Shown: piece by piece, positions 38,430 to 50,587 of the stretch | Numbering within the stretch: the stretch's first letter is position 1 | Layout of the letters: each line of letters opens with the position of its first letter | DNA from: Sipunculus nudus | Taxonomy: Eukaryota > Annelida > Sipuncula > Golfingiida > Sipunculidae | Direction: 5' to 3' | DNA: 64,000 nucleotides | Assembly (NCBI GenBank): GCA_026874595.1 | Contig: CM049309.1 | Coordinates: 13,504,576-13,568,575, forward strand | Notes under the pieces: model-generated | What the model saw: only the letters and a program-made list of their open reading frames with translations | Told to the model about the DNA's origin: nothing | The model's database searches: none | Program-made: the position numbers and the translations under genes

Positions 38430-39300
38430 TGTCACGTATAAGTTGTAGACCTTGAATACCATTATTGATATAAGGCTGTCATCTGGTCAGGGATGCTGTC
38501 AAAGTCTTGTCCTTATTGTGACAATGATGATGAAGAAGAGCTCAGCAGCAGCATCCCAAGTGCTGCTGATAAGATGCTTGCCTGCAGGTATGATAAGAAA
38601 GAGAGCATCAATAGCGTTAAGATGGCACTGGATGGCGAGTGGGGACTGTGTTTTGCAATAGTTTTAGCTGCAGCTGATAGAGAGGTTTTCTAACAAGAAT
38701 TAGCCCCCTTAGGTCTAGTGCTGAGGCACTTAGTGACCAAAGTGACAGGAGACAACAAAACTGGCGTGACAGGATGCCAGGAGTGTACCAGCGCATTCTG
38801 CCGCTGGTGGCACAATGGTGGAACGCTTCAGAGTTTATCTAGCCTGATAGTAGCATCGTCTGGTTAGTGTTTCTGGCACAATTACGCAGGGTGTAACACA
38901 GATAACCAGCCATGCTGGCAGTTGTCTGAAGTGTCGAGGCACGTGGGGGAGTCACGCTGCATATGGTGGGCACACTTGGGGACGAGCACAGCCTTGTGCC
39001 ATGCTCCTGCCACGACATGGCCAAGTAAGGAAATGTGTAACGCTGATACTGCTAACAGTGGTTTGATGTTGTTCCGCACCCCAAGAATCCATCCCAGGAT
39101 GCAGTCTGTGACATCCATCTGCCTCCACAGACACACGCGACTCAAAGACATCAACATCCCCGTGGCCCAGTCTTACCTCTCCTGCCACATGTTTTCCTGC
39201 TCCAGGCTTTTCCGGTCTCTGCTTTCTTGGACCTGGACTATTTTAGATCCAAGTATCTCACAAAAACAGCTCAACTCCCCATCTGTCATCCTGCTTTATA
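38430..39300. other. GC-richer unique island, no supported gene
   Basis: Several overlapping open frames on both strands (for example 38922-39308 plus and 38882-39157 minus) arise because stops are scarce in GC-richer DNA. None has a recognisable domain. I find no phase-consistent splice pair linking any of them to the kinase. It may be regulatory sequence or an old unrecognised repeat. Confidence 0.35.
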
Positions 39301-39531
39301 TGGCATAACAGTTAATACAAAAGTATGGGCTGACCTTTGTTCTTGTGTTTTATCCCATGTGGTATTTCTGCTGTTAAAAATGTTTTAAAAATCTTTAAAG
39401 CTTCGTATGCTTATCTTGCTTATTCCTCTGCTTTCTGCCTTTTTTTGCCACATAGTAATCCATTTAAGATTCAATAAAATGTTTTTAAATATGTTTGATT
39501 AAAATTTGGTTGTATTAAATACATATAATAA

Positions 39532-39580
39532 TATTAATAATAATAATAATAATAACAATAATAATAATAATAATAATTAA
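39532..39580. repeat. (TAA)n microsatellite
   Basis: A run of AAT/TAA triplets interrupted once by AAC. Confidence 0.95.
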
Positions 39581-40179
39581 TATATATATTAATGTTCTCA
39601 TGTATGAACAGTCTTAAATATTCTTAAAAGACTCTTTATTCCATTTTAAATGAGATGAAAAAATTTCAGGATAAGATCAGTTTTTTCCAGAAAAATGCAG
39701 AAAAAAAAATAGTACCTATGAGGTAGTATACAGGGGTTGTATACTCATAAAATCCTGAAAAAAATTGAAATTTGAGAAAATGATCCTGAGAGTCTGTAAA
39801 TAGTTTGATATTTAATTCTCTTGAATTTTGGTAATTGTTTTCTTTTATTGTACAACATCAGAAATAAATTGTATATTGAAAAACTCTACAGTAATACTTT
39901 GTTTTGAATTTCATGGTTTAAATTTAGCATAAAAACATGCTACATCACACAGACATACACATTTATCATAACATTATCTGAGATGCTTATGTGTAATCTG
40001 GTGGACATTTAAATGATAATGGTGGACTCCATTCTAAAATTGGACATGATAGAAATAAAGTTTACAAATGAAGTCTTTAATACTTTTTGGTAGGCCTTGA
40101 ATAGAGTCATGAAATTATTATTATTTGATAACATATGAGAGGTGAATGATTGACACTGATAGGGCAGCAGAGATCAGAG

Positions 40180-40560
40180 GCTGGTCAAGCAAGATCTTGC
40201 TGTCACGACTTCTCCAGAAACACTGCTGGTGACAGAATCTCACAGCAGCAGTGGTGAAGACTACACTGGCTGCTCAGACTGGGTGGTGGGGAGTGTACTG
40301 GAGCAGTCTGCTGGCTTCCTGGCGCTGTTTCCGTGGCTGTAAACAGGGCCAGCAGGAACTGGTTTTGTTTTTCTGAGGCTGCACAAGCAGCTGGTGTTTT
40401 ATTATTGCATCTTGATGAAATCATACAAACTGACGACCGTCCTTATCTACCTCCAGCCTCAGCGAGCTGCTGATGTCCAGACGCTGTATCAGGACTGTTT
40501 ATACAGATCATCACTAGAGGTCTCTCTGCTGCTGATCTGCCTGAATCTTGAAGTCGCAGG
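40180..40560. promoter_or_regulatory. Candidate regulatory island in intron A
   Basis: CAG-rich and CTG-rich complex sequence with no self-repeat and no credible frame, standing out from AT-rich flanks. It is judged only on texture. Confidence 0.2.
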
Positions 40561-41329
40561 GCTGTATTAAAATTTCCAATTTAATTTCTATAAAAAGCCT
40601 CAGAGCTTCTTACAACATTATAACTAGCCAATAGTGTAAAATTTGCCCCTTGAAAGTTTATCACTTTTACAAGGTAAAGAGGACAAGAAAATTTGGGCTT
40701 ATTTTTATTATATAACAGAGTTGTTAATTTTCACAGTAGTGGTATGTATGTAGCTAGGCTATAAATTCTTGCCATTATAGTCATTATATATTATAGTATA
40801 ATAATGATCTTCTCCCCCCTCCCCCCACCATCAGTCCCAATCAAGGAAGTGGATACTATATGTCTTTGATGGGCCATAGATAACATATATTTGAACAATA
40901 CTGTCCATACTTTCTTGATGTTATGCTAAACTTGAATGAAATCAATGACTGACAGCTTTTATTATGTCGGATAAGAAGATAACCTACAGCCAATCAAAGC
41001 TAGACAAACTGTTGACTGCTCAACCACATTTTGATACCTGACTAATGAATATTAGAAGGGTTCTTTGACCTCAGTCACAGGTTGTGTATATTGCACATAA
41101 TTTATCAAACTTGATTAATACTCCAAATCATAGTGTATTAACATGTACAGTGAAATCAGAAATAAAATTAAGACGAAATTGCAATTGAAAAAAAGCATAA
41201 TTTATGTGAAATTTCTGTTAACATAAATCAACTTTCAATGTCAGTTGTCATCAGACTATTTAAAATTAATTTTTTTATACAGCATTTCACTGGCTTATCA
41301 TTCTCTCATATTAAAATCAGTATCAGATG

Positions 41330-41498
41330 GGGGGGGGGGGGGGGGTTACAGAAGGTCTGACCTCATTTCCACTTTTTCAGCTGCTACATCTTTTTTTTAA
41401 GTGATTCTCATCCAATTTTGAATTGTAGTATCCCTCATTAGTCATCCTGTGTTGGACCCCTCCCCCCCCCCCCCCCAATTCTAGATCTGCCCCTGCCA
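41330..41498 (-). mobile_element. Poly-G repeat element, copy 2 (inverted)
   Basis: On the minus strand it begins CAGGGGCAGATCTAGAATTG, followed by a long G run and GGGGTCCAACACAGGATG then ACTAATGAGG. This matches the element at 3130. A second G run of about 16 bases sits at the other side (41331-41346), so G runs flank the copy. Confidence 0.6.
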
Positions 41499-42029
41499 AT
41501 GACATCTTTGGTCGATTTAGAAATGTAAGGGTAAACAGGAAGTTGTACACAACAACATCAACCATATGTTTGTTGGAAATATGTGTGCTTTGTAAAAAAA
41601 AACGGTTGATAATAAAGGACAAAAAATAGTTCAGTAGGTATAGCAGTGGCGGAAGTAATGAAGCAAACAGAATCTCTGGAAGAGCTTATACTAAGTACTT
41701 ATTATTGTACAGGTGTATATACCCTGTGGCTGAGTACAGGTGAGGTCGTTAACATCGCAGTCTCAGGTGTGATTCATAGACAGGGCAGGTGCTGGTAATG
41801 ATGCTGTTGCAGCCCTCCCCAGGCTGTATCTGTGTCTCATAGAAGAAATGACTGCGTTTTGATATTCAGGTGATAAATTAGTTACATATGCAAAGGAGAT
41901 AATGTTTTTACCTTTTTTGTTTTCTTTTTTTTTTATAAAGCCTCAGCCACTAAGTGGCAGGAGCATACAGTTTTAGCTGTTTCCATCATCCCACAAAGTG
42001 ACACTTATACAGATTTTTTTTTTTGCAAT

Positions 42030-42375
42030 GCCTGCAGATACTGACCAGATTTTCAGTGTGTATTTGAATGATGCCCAGATGCAGATCAAGTTAGCATCTC
42101 ATCCTATCATATACCTGAAATATAGAAAATTTCAAGATTGTAAAATGCTCTTGTGCCAGCTTTTTTTGGCAGTAACTGCAAATATTGACCAGATTTTCAG
42201 TATGTGGTTGGATGATGACCAGTTACATATCAGGTTTCTGTTTCATCCCAGCTGACCTACTTCTGACAGTACCTGAACTTTGAAAATTTCCTGAAAACTG
42301 CACTTGTATGGACTTTCCTCACCAGATATTGAGTTGAGTTTCAGTTTACAGTTAAGTGATGATGATTTGCTCCTA
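42030..42375 (+). repeat. Three-copy 144-bp tandem repeat
   Basis: Copies start near 42032, 42176 and 42320, exactly 144 bp (48 codons) apart. The best block is GATACTGACCAGATTTTCAG, aligned with AATATTGACCAGATTTTCAG and a weaker GATATTGAG..TTTCAGT. The first two copies lie in one open frame (41998-42255) with D-Q-I-F-S-x-x-L-x-D-(A/D)-Q-(M/L). The third keeps F-S-x-x-L-x-D-D in its own frame. Confidence 0.75.
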
Positions 42376-43149
42376 TCAGAGGCTGTGGTGTCCTTCCAAC
42401 ATGTCTGGTTTAGTTTTTTTGTCATTAACATTGTTTTTATAATTATGACATATCTCAGAGTAAGTGCTTTTTAGCCCTCAGCTTATAAAGGCTGATAGGG
42501 TTTTTGTCATCACCCATGCTGTAAGTCCAGCATCCTTCCATCTGGCATGTTATAACTTATACCATGTGAGGGGGATATTGAAAACAAAATCTTAACTATA
42601 AACTTATAACTTCTGCCAAGGAGGTTGTGATACACTAGGAGACCTTAAAACTTCTTTTCCTACCATAGTCTTCTCTGAATCAGACCTATCATTCATAACC
42701 AGTGTTTACGGTCTGTCCACAGATTTTATTCTGCTCTGTAAAATAGATCTTTATTCTGTACCTCAATTTTGTATGAGAATATTTAAATTGAAATTATCTG
42801 CCCAGTTCAATACAGGTCATGAATTCTGGATTGTTCTTTATCCTGTATATATAAAACTGTAATTCAAATGCCTTATTAATAATGTATCATCTGTTTTTTT
42901 CTTCCTCACATAATAGACAGTGCCTCATACAGACCATGGACCTATCCTTTAAAAAAATTGACTAACATTTGTCCCATGAATACATTCAGGGAGTTTTAGA
43001 ACCTGGTTGTGTGAATATGTTATTTTATCAAAGAATGCACTTTATAAACTATAAATTATAGTTATCTTACATGGATTGTATTTGTGTTAATAGTTAATAC
43101 TCATTGAGGCACTCTGACGGTGGCATTAGGTAGAAAAAAACACAACATA

Positions 43150-43235
43150 ACTCACTCCTATTACCACGCTGGGGATCAAACCTGGTCACTAGCGGAGAGA
43201 GCTGAGTGTTTTACCTCTGGTGACTTCACACCAAT
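43150..43235 (-). mobile_element. tRNA-like SINE fragment
   Basis: On the minus strand AGGTTTGATCCCCAGC resembles a B box and CACCAGAGGTAAAACACTCA precedes it at A-box distance. It is weak and short, and lies just upstream of the TIR element that abuts exon B. A similar weak minus-strand B box (GTTTGGGTCCCAG) occurs at 43676-43692. Confidence 0.35.
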
Positions 43236-43259
43236 AATTATATAACAAGTGCACTTACG

Positions 43260-43349
43260 TACAGTGAAACCTGTATAATAAGACCACCCATGGGACTGGC
43301 CAAAAGTGGTCTTAATTCACAGGTGGTCTTTCAGACAGGTTCCACTGTA
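43260..43349. mobile_element. 90-bp TIR element abutting exon B
   Basis: TACAGTGAAACCTGT...ACAGGTTCCACTGTA form inverted ends. TA on each side fits a Tc1/mariner-like TA target duplication. The interior has AAGACCACC and GTGGTCTTA. It ends 28 bp before exon B, so it occupies the likely branch-point neighbourhood. It is the same family as 5895-6171. Confidence 0.85.
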
Positions 43350-43377
43350 TATATAAATTATACTTTGATTGTTTCAG

Positions 43378-43523
43378 GGGTATCATCACATATGCAATGA
43401 TTGTTGGAAAGTTGCCTTTCATCATGGCCATGACAGACCAGTATCATAGACAGAAGCTGCTGCAACAGATCCAGAAAGGCCTGTCTACCCAGCATGATAG
43501 AGAGATGCAGTATCTCACTAAAG
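43378..43523 (+). CDS. Kinase exon B: subdomains IX-X of the C-lobe
   Basis: Joining exon A gives CT+G for Leu, then GIITYAMIVGKLPF, so DVWSLG is reconstituted across the intron. This is the canonical helix F segment of CAMK-group kinases (D-x-W-S-x-G-x-x-x-Y-x-M-x-x-G-x-L-P-F). About 34 residues follow, rich in Gln, Lys and Arg (HRQKLLQQIQKGLSTQHDRE), which replace the usual short loop before subdomain XI. The acceptor is ttgattgtttcag and the donor is AAAG|gtaaaa. The exon is 146 nt and leaves one base (G) for the next codon. An inverted-repeat element ends only 28 bp before the exon, so this acceptor region has been closely approached by a transposon. The exon lies 35 kb downstream of exon A. 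Confidence 0.92.
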
Positions 43524-43836
43524 GTAAAAACAGCATCCGCTCTTGCTGCTTCAGTGTCAGCCAGCATAGTAACAGAAACAATTAATGGTTGTCTTGAGAT
43601 AGAACTATCACAAGTCTGTATAAATTGAGGCATGTTAAACTGCAGCTTTCAGGTTATTATTATACATGATATGAAGTATTGTTGAGTCATCCCCCAACTG
43701 GGACCCAAACTCAGATGTTTTGTCTTCTGGGCCCACTGGCAGAGCTTAAGTCTTGGTTGAAGTATCTACTATCTATATATGGATATCTATTTATGTAAAA
43801 GGACTGATACAATCATGGATGGCTGGTACAAGGATA

Positions 43837-44026
43837 TACAGTAAAATCTTGCTAACACGATAACCTGAGGGACCAGCCAAGTGGTTTTGTTAGCAGGGTG
43901 GTTCGTGTTAGATGGGGGTGGGGAGGTGCTTATGATGATAAACATTAGTCTAGGACAAAAAAAAAAGGTCATCTTAACAGGGGTGGTCGTGATAGCAGGG
44001 TGGTCGTCAGATGAGATTTCACTGTA
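43837..44026. mobile_element. 190-bp TIR element with TA target duplication
   Basis: TACAGTAAAATCT at the left and AGATTTCACTGTA at the right are inverted, with TA outside each end. The interior contains GGTGGT(C/T)GTG(A/T)TAGC motifs in both halves. It is non-coding and a likely mariner-type MITE. Confidence 0.8.
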
Positions 44027-44184
44027 TAAGATTATTGTTGGCGCTTACCAAAGTCAGTATAATTATCAACAGCCTTGACAAGAATCAATATAAAAATTAA
44101 TCCAACCAAATAGCCACAATACACCAAACCAATTTTTTAGACATTTATTACTTTGTATCATAAAAAACATGTCTTAGCTGTGGT

Positions 44185-44395
44185 AACTAAATTGCACTCA
44201 GAAGAGTGCATACCTCCAGACAGGAGTACAATTCTACTGGATCTACTTCTTTAACTGGATGTGCACCAAAACATAATTGGGTTTTCCTTTGCCCATTTCT
44301 TCATTAGTTCTCTTTTTGCATCATCTTATTCTTGCTAACAAACAAACAAATAAACAGACACAGGGTAAGAAGTAACCTCCTTTTCAGAAATATTA
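44185..44395. mobile_element. Retroelement 3'-end-like repeat, copy 2
   Basis: Begins near AGAGTGCATACCTCCAGA, contains TGGATGTGCACCAAAACATA and AATTGGGTTTTCCTTTGCCC, and ends with CAAACAAACAAATAAACAGA then AAGTAACCTCCTT. It has the same plan as 29680-29905. Confidence 0.5.
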
Positions 44396-44997
44396 ATCAC
44401 TATGATTGTTCATCTTTGCCATGTTTGCTGTTGGTGCATGAAACTGTTCTGTTTTAAAGAAAAAAATATTACTTTTACTGAATGACACTTGAGGGCGCTG
44501 ATTAACAATTACGGTAGGTTTTACTGTGATTACTGAGTGGGTGGTTTTATGGTACCCCATTATGTGAGCTCATCATTCAATTGGAAACTTTATGTGGCAT
44601 ATATCCAGGATGTCTGTCTCAAGTTAGAAAAGTACAGGTTCAGACCACTGCTCATTGCAAAACAATTCAAGTGTATACGTTTATAAATAGTTTTGGTTGG
44701 AGTTTGGTTGCCTTAATGGAAGTTAGATTCAACAGGGTCAAGTGCTGCGTTATTTAATGTCAGAAAGTGCCTAGATAAACATTTCCACAAATAACATCGG
44801 CAAGCCAATAAACCATCCCATCACGTAACAGGACAAGAGCGGAAACCAAAGCCCCTTAATGTGGTCAAGTCAAAGGCAGATCATGATGATGTGGTTGGCT
44901 TTAACACCCATCACACAAGTGGATGACCTTATGATCCTCCGTAATAGCTATACCTTGTCAGTGCACGACATGATTAATAATAAGCTGTTGTTACCAG

Positions 44998-45358
44998 CTA
45001 CTGTGGTTCAGAGGCAGAGCACACTTAAAGTCTTGAGATCCTGAGTTCAAATCTCAGCTGAGGAGTGGTGAGATTTTTCACAGTTTCCCCAAGCTAGGGT
45101 GAGCACTCTGCAGGCTTACTAGGAAGGCTTTACTGCTCAGTCATCATTCACTCACGAAACGAGTGCTCCTATCAGGGGTTCCTCAGTGGTGTAATCCAAC
45201 AATGGGGATGATTACACACACAGGGCTCGCAGGATTTTTACTCAGGACTAGGTAACATCAGGATATGTATGCAATGAAGCATGTGATATGTTTGTTACGT
45301 GGTCCGAAACCAGAATTCTGCAGGTTTTATGCTTAGTTAATGATAGCATTAAAAATCG
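44998..45358 (+). mobile_element. tRNA-derived SINE, copy 1 (~360 bp)
   Basis: The head GTGGTTCAGAGGCAGAGCAC resembles an A box and GAGTTCAAATCTC a B box. The body (GCTTACTAGGAAGGC, GGGGTTCCTCAGTGGTGTAA, GGTCCGAAACCAGAATTCTG) and the tail TAGCATTAAAAA match the element at 58030 in the same orientation. Confidence 0.8.
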
Positions 45359-45426
45359 AGGTGGTTACCTCTTCACAAAAAAATTGTTGCTATATCCCTG
45401 GATTTGAGGGGAATTGGAGACATTTT

Positions 45427-45993
45427 AGCTTAGCTGACTTTACCTTGACTATGCAGCAGTGATCACCATTGGTCCGTTGTTCAGCATATAGCAGCACAGA
45501 TTTACTGTTAAGGCTTAAAATTGAACAAATTTACCAAAACTAGAGGCTGGGGTGAGATCTTGAAACTTCAGAAATACTGTGGTTGGCATTTTTATTGTTA
45601 GGTTAAATTTGACAAATTTTATATTTTCAGCTGTTTTGTATATTTTCATTTTCTCTTATAATACATAACATACATAACAGTTTTATTAAAGACTTTGTGT
45701 GGGAGTCCATTTATCTGCCCGTGTAGTTGCATGTCATAATTCCAGTCACCTACTTTTTTTTTCTCACAGGAGGGGTTTCTGTAAAAACTAGGCACCACAG
45801 TTACAATCTTCATAATTTTTGGACCAGAGAAAGGTGTATTATAAATGTGGTTTAACTACAGTGAAATTTGTCAGATCTTAAATATTGCAGATTTGAAACA
45901 ATCATAACTAATCAGTCAATTGAAATATGTCATTGGCTTTGTCCTTTGACCCTTTGAAAAGTCAGCTAAGCATCATTACCCATGGGTCACTTG
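45427..45993. mobile_element. Short diverged copy of the AGCTCAGCTGAC element
   Basis: Starts AGCTTAGCTGACTTTACC, with GTGATCACCATTGGTCCGTTG after it, and ends GTCAGCTAAGCATCATTACC then CATGGGTCACTTG. These match both ends of the composite elements at 9096 and 17728, but the interior is only about 570 bp without the 336-bp array. It is an older and simpler relative. Confidence 0.75.
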
Positions 45994-47464
45994 CTAAAAA
46001 AGTAGGATCATGCGATGAAATATCATCATATGATAACAATCATGTGTTGTAAAATGTTAGGGTTAAAGTAAATGCATACTTTTTTTCTGAGCAAATGCTA
46101 GTGATTGTATTTTAAAATAAGGGACTTTAAAAAACAACATGCAACTGATAATGCTAAAATACTTAGTAGATACAGTGGTAGTGTATGAATATCCATTGTC
46201 AACTAAGTTATGTTTTGAAAATATAAAACAACTCAAATTTTAATATGTATGACTCATGAAGCTTTAAAAATTGCTAAATATAAGTAGATGTCATCACAAT
46301 ATACAGTAAATTCTATTTCTTATAGTTGCTAAAAAAGTATTGCTTGATATTTATTTCCTGTGTCCGTCATAGGGGCCTAGATGAATACCCCCCCCCCCCC
46401 CAATATGTTCTTGATTTGGGAGTTAATCTGTCTCAGACTTAAGAAAAAATAGTGTGCATTACCATGCAAATTAAAAGCAATTTCATGTCCAGAACAGCTC
46501 AGCTGAGCTCGCTTGGCCACTTGGGGTGGGGTACATGGCATTCCATTGAACGTATGTGTTGGTGATAAGAACACAACTTCACAGACAGTCAATACAGGAA
46601 GGAAATGATTACGCACGTAAATTGGGAGCTCTTTCAGGGTTTACTGAGACCTTGTATCTCTGCCCTGTCTTTAGCTGCTTAAGCATTTCCACCCCAGCGG
46701 TATGTAAAGTGTGCCTTCCTGTTTGTGCACTGGTTATGAAAATTGTACAAATTGGATGATGTCAGCACTAAGATATTCAGTGAAGAATACAAAGATTGTA
46801 AATTACCCTGGATTATACCCTCTTCAGTGGGATGAATGGGTTTGTAACATTGGAGCCAAGAAGAAAAAGAATAATGCATTTTAGTTTTCATAATCTCCAC
46901 TAGAGGGAAGCACCACACAGGCCCCCTTTCAGATGTTTTGCTCAGAGGAACTGAGCCACAAAGATCCACTTACAGAACTTTCCCATTTAGCTTGATTTTC
47001 TTATCAAACATGGTGCATATTTTCATATTAAGCTTTCAAGGTTCTCATAAACCTCATGCAAACCATCTCTGCAATGACTGATGAAACTGTGTGAAAGAAA
47101 CAATTATAAATAAGTGTGATACTAACTGCAATACATGTAGATAAAGTGTCAGAATTTTTCCAAAGTCTAATTTATAAGGCCATAAAAAAATAAGGTTTGT
47201 TTCTCATTCATTCAGAAATCAGTGTGGGAGGGCGATATTTTTCTTTTTTTACTTTTTTTTGTATATTTCGATAAAAATGTTATATGATCAGGAAAAAGCA
47301 GGATTATAACATAATATTTTTGCTAACCAGGTAAAAGCACTACATAAGAAAAGGAAATTTTATCAAAATTGTATCATTTTATCTTCTTGAAAGAAAAGTT
47401 TGAGCATCTGGAGCTAAAATTTGGTAAGTTACTATGGAAAATCAAACCAACAAATTTTGATGCC

Positions 47465-47493
47465 GGGGGGGGGGGGGGGAAGGGGGGGGGGGG
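47465..47493 (+). repeat. Double poly-G tract
   Basis: Fifteen G, AA, then twelve G on the plus strand. It lies in intron B and could form G-quadruplexes in DNA or pre-mRNA. Length may be unreliable because of sequencing. Confidence 0.9.
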
Positions 47494-48732
47494 TAAAAAT
47501 TGATGCGGGCGGTGCCTGAAAACCATACCTTTTATTTTTTTTTTGGCCTAACAGTACAGAATAAAGGTGTCACCACATTTAGAGCATATGTATGTGTTTT
47601 TGATGATTTTAATGAATTTTGTGGTCTCAGCTATGCATATAACTGACCAAGTATATAACATATAACTAACAAGTATGGATATTATCCTAATCTTATTTAT
47701 ATATTAACATTTTAGTTACTTATGTATTACTTTATTATAAATTTGTGCATAATGCTTGGTCAAAGGTATAGGAGATACCATCTAAAAACAATACATGATT
47801 ATATATAAAACATAAAGAACATTTGGGAAATGTATAAGTTTATACCTTTCAACAAGTTTTTGGAAATTGAACAGGGAAAATGGGTAGATTTCATTCATAT
47901 AGATTAAAAGATATCTATGATATTTTATGGAATGGTTGGAGAGTTGAATAAATGTTAGAGGTAATTTGGTTGCAAATGATTTGTCTGTGTGTTCATGTGC
48001 ATTAAGTATCAAAATGCACTACCACTTGTGTAATTGTGCTGACATCTATTGGCTTAATTTAGTACCATTAGATGTGGACTATCAAGACAACATTCATAGC
48101 TCATCTCTACTGCATTTTTCTTCTCACCAAGGGTATCATATGGGGTTGGGGGAGGGTAGCTAATCGGTGCATTTCATTTTCTTCTCATCAAGGTTTAGGG
48201 GGTGGGTGTGGGTGTTAAGTGCTGTATCTGAAAATGACCTTTTTTGGTTGTAAGACTTTGATATTAATTATACAGTATTATAACTAGGAGATACATCCAT
48301 GTGTTTCAGTTAGGAATCAACATCATCTTATGTGCACAACCTTGTATTTACCTGTGCATCATCAGGTTCATAATCTGTGTGAGACATACCAGTTGTTTCT
48401 TAATACATTAAAATCAAGACTTGATTGAATAACAAAACTGTTTAGTGTGAATTTTACATCTGCCTGACACAAATATTATACTTATTCTCAATTTAAATTT
48501 TAATATCAGTCAAAACATACACCCATTGTTAATGTTGGCATCGGTAACTGGTTACCATTGTAAATATATAACTAACTATTTTGGTAAAATAGTAAACAGT
48601 AGTTGGTGGAAGTTTCTTGAGAGTCACTGTGAATGTTTATAACATCAGTTAGTTTGAATGTAACCATGAACCAGTGTTCATTATCACCAGCACCCAGTGT
48701 TATAGCTGACCTGCCATGATTACACTTTGTAG

Positions 48733-48887
48733 ACTGCCGAGAACTGATTCATCAGCTTATAGAACCCAACCCTGAGCTTCGTCTCTCCCTCACCGAGGTC
48801 ATTACCAAACCCTGGGTAACCAAGAACGCCAAACTCCCTTTTACTATATACCAGTCCCCTCCCCGTGACAAGCAGCTCAGGACCCAG
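48733..48887 (+). CDS. Kinase exon C: subdomain XI and end of the catalytic domain
   Basis: The leftover G plus AC gives Asp, followed by CRELIHQLIEPNPELRLSL and TEVITKPWV. This is the conserved kinase XI block: a helix with L-I-x-x-L-(I/L)-x-x-(D/N)-P, the invariant Arg of helix H (ELRLSL), and the final alpha-I helix ending in PWV. Known CAMK-like kinases end their catalytic domain at the same W. About 22 residues of linker follow (TKNAKLPFTIYQSPPRDKQL and RTQ). The order 'EPxPxxRxSL then a helix ending W' resembles HUNK. The acceptor is acactttgtag and the donor is CAG|gtgggt. The exon is 155 nt and ends in phase 0. Confidence 0.92.
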
Positions 48888-50587
48888 GTGGGTTGCGTAT
48901 GCGGATGTTTCGAAACAACGTTGGCATGCCATGCTTGTTCCATCCTTGCGCACGTTTTCTGGTTCTGCATGCCTCATCGCTTATGTATTCCATCATTCCA
49001 GACCTCTTGTCTTTGGTTCTTTGTTGTTCATTTTTTGAGTTTACGTTATTTTTGACTGCATATTGTTGCATGACTTACGGTAAGTTTATGCCCATGATTC
49101 AAGACTTTATGAGGCATGATGTCACTTAATCTCGTGTTGCTTATTTGCTCCTGTTCATCAGATGTTCATCATTTTCAAAAGATCTGATTTTTGATTCTTT
49201 TTCATTCAGGTGATGTGAGATGCATGATTTGTCCTGATGATTCTGAATCCTGTATGCTTATTATTATGGAAATTATACAAATTGTACATGTTACATTGCA
49301 GACCATTCACTGTATTGGTTGGTCATGTTGTTTGTTCATTATTTGTAAACTGAAATAGTTGAAACATGACAATTCATTTATTTTAATACTGGTTCTCACT
49401 GACTTGACTTAAATATGTATTACTAATCACATATCTGAACATACATTATTCAGGTAACTGCTGTTACACAATATTGTTATCTCCAGAAAGACCATACCAA
49501 AAATAATCATTTTTCTTGCTGCTCCTCTTTTTTTGTTGATTATTTTTTTTCTTGGTAATCATGCAAATTTGTGCTCTTACCTCAGTTCCTTAAAATATTT
49601 GTCAAAGGTATGAAATAAAAACTACTGTTTGGGTTGATTATGTGTACCATTTCAAGTACTGAAGCAGATTTTTGTTATGGCAAGCTTGAAAAATGTTATG
49701 TATTGAGTCTTGACTGATAATTTGAAAAAAAAGTAAAATGAAGTCACTGACTTTATTATCCATATTCTCAAAATCCTTAGAATGGTTATTCTTTTGGTGT
49801 TGTCTAATTAAGTTTTTAATCAATGGGTGTAAATTAAACTGACTGTATTAAATGATGTTGAACTGGGGTTACGAGGAGCAAGCCAAAGAGTGCTGAATAG
49901 TATTTATGAAAGCAGTTGTATAGGAAAGGCTTATTATTAAAAATAACCGTAATCTGATAAAACCTTCCTGATGATAATTTTAAAGCTTTGCTTATCTCTG
50001 AACTGTGAGTGAAAAAAATATATTAAGATATACTTTGAAAGTGATTATGAATGTCAAGTTGACTTATTATATTTGCACATCTTCAGTAACTTTATTAATA
50101 AAACCTTTTTTGTTCCCAGTGCCTGTATGATCTAATAGTTTATGAATAAAAGATTTTTCTTTGTTTTTTTATCATTTCTGCATATTTACTGCTGAGTGAA
50201 TTTGTTCAGCAAATACTGTATTTGACAATGAACAACTGAACCAAATCTTCTGATGCTTGCCATTAATTGTAATTCTTGTAATTAATCCATATTAACAACT
50301 GATGTCACTATTCAACATAAATTATTGGTTAATGATTAACCCTGTTCCTTTCCATTGGTTAGTAAATAATAAAAAAAAATGTAATAAATACATTTTATAG
50401 ATAATCTTTAAAGACCACTGGTTTTTGTATAAGGACTGGTTATGTTTGGCTTAACTAGTCTTCTTGGCATGTACAAACTTACTACCAGTATCAGGCCCTG
50501 ACAGACATGTTAATCCAGGATTTTTGGTATTAAGCTTATTTTCTTAATGAGATTAATTAAATGTCATGATGATGACTTTGTATACTG

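Noticed and set aside
38882-39308. Overlapping frames on both strands as a hosted gene
   Set aside because: Three frames overlap with no domain in any, which is what GC-richer random sequence gives.
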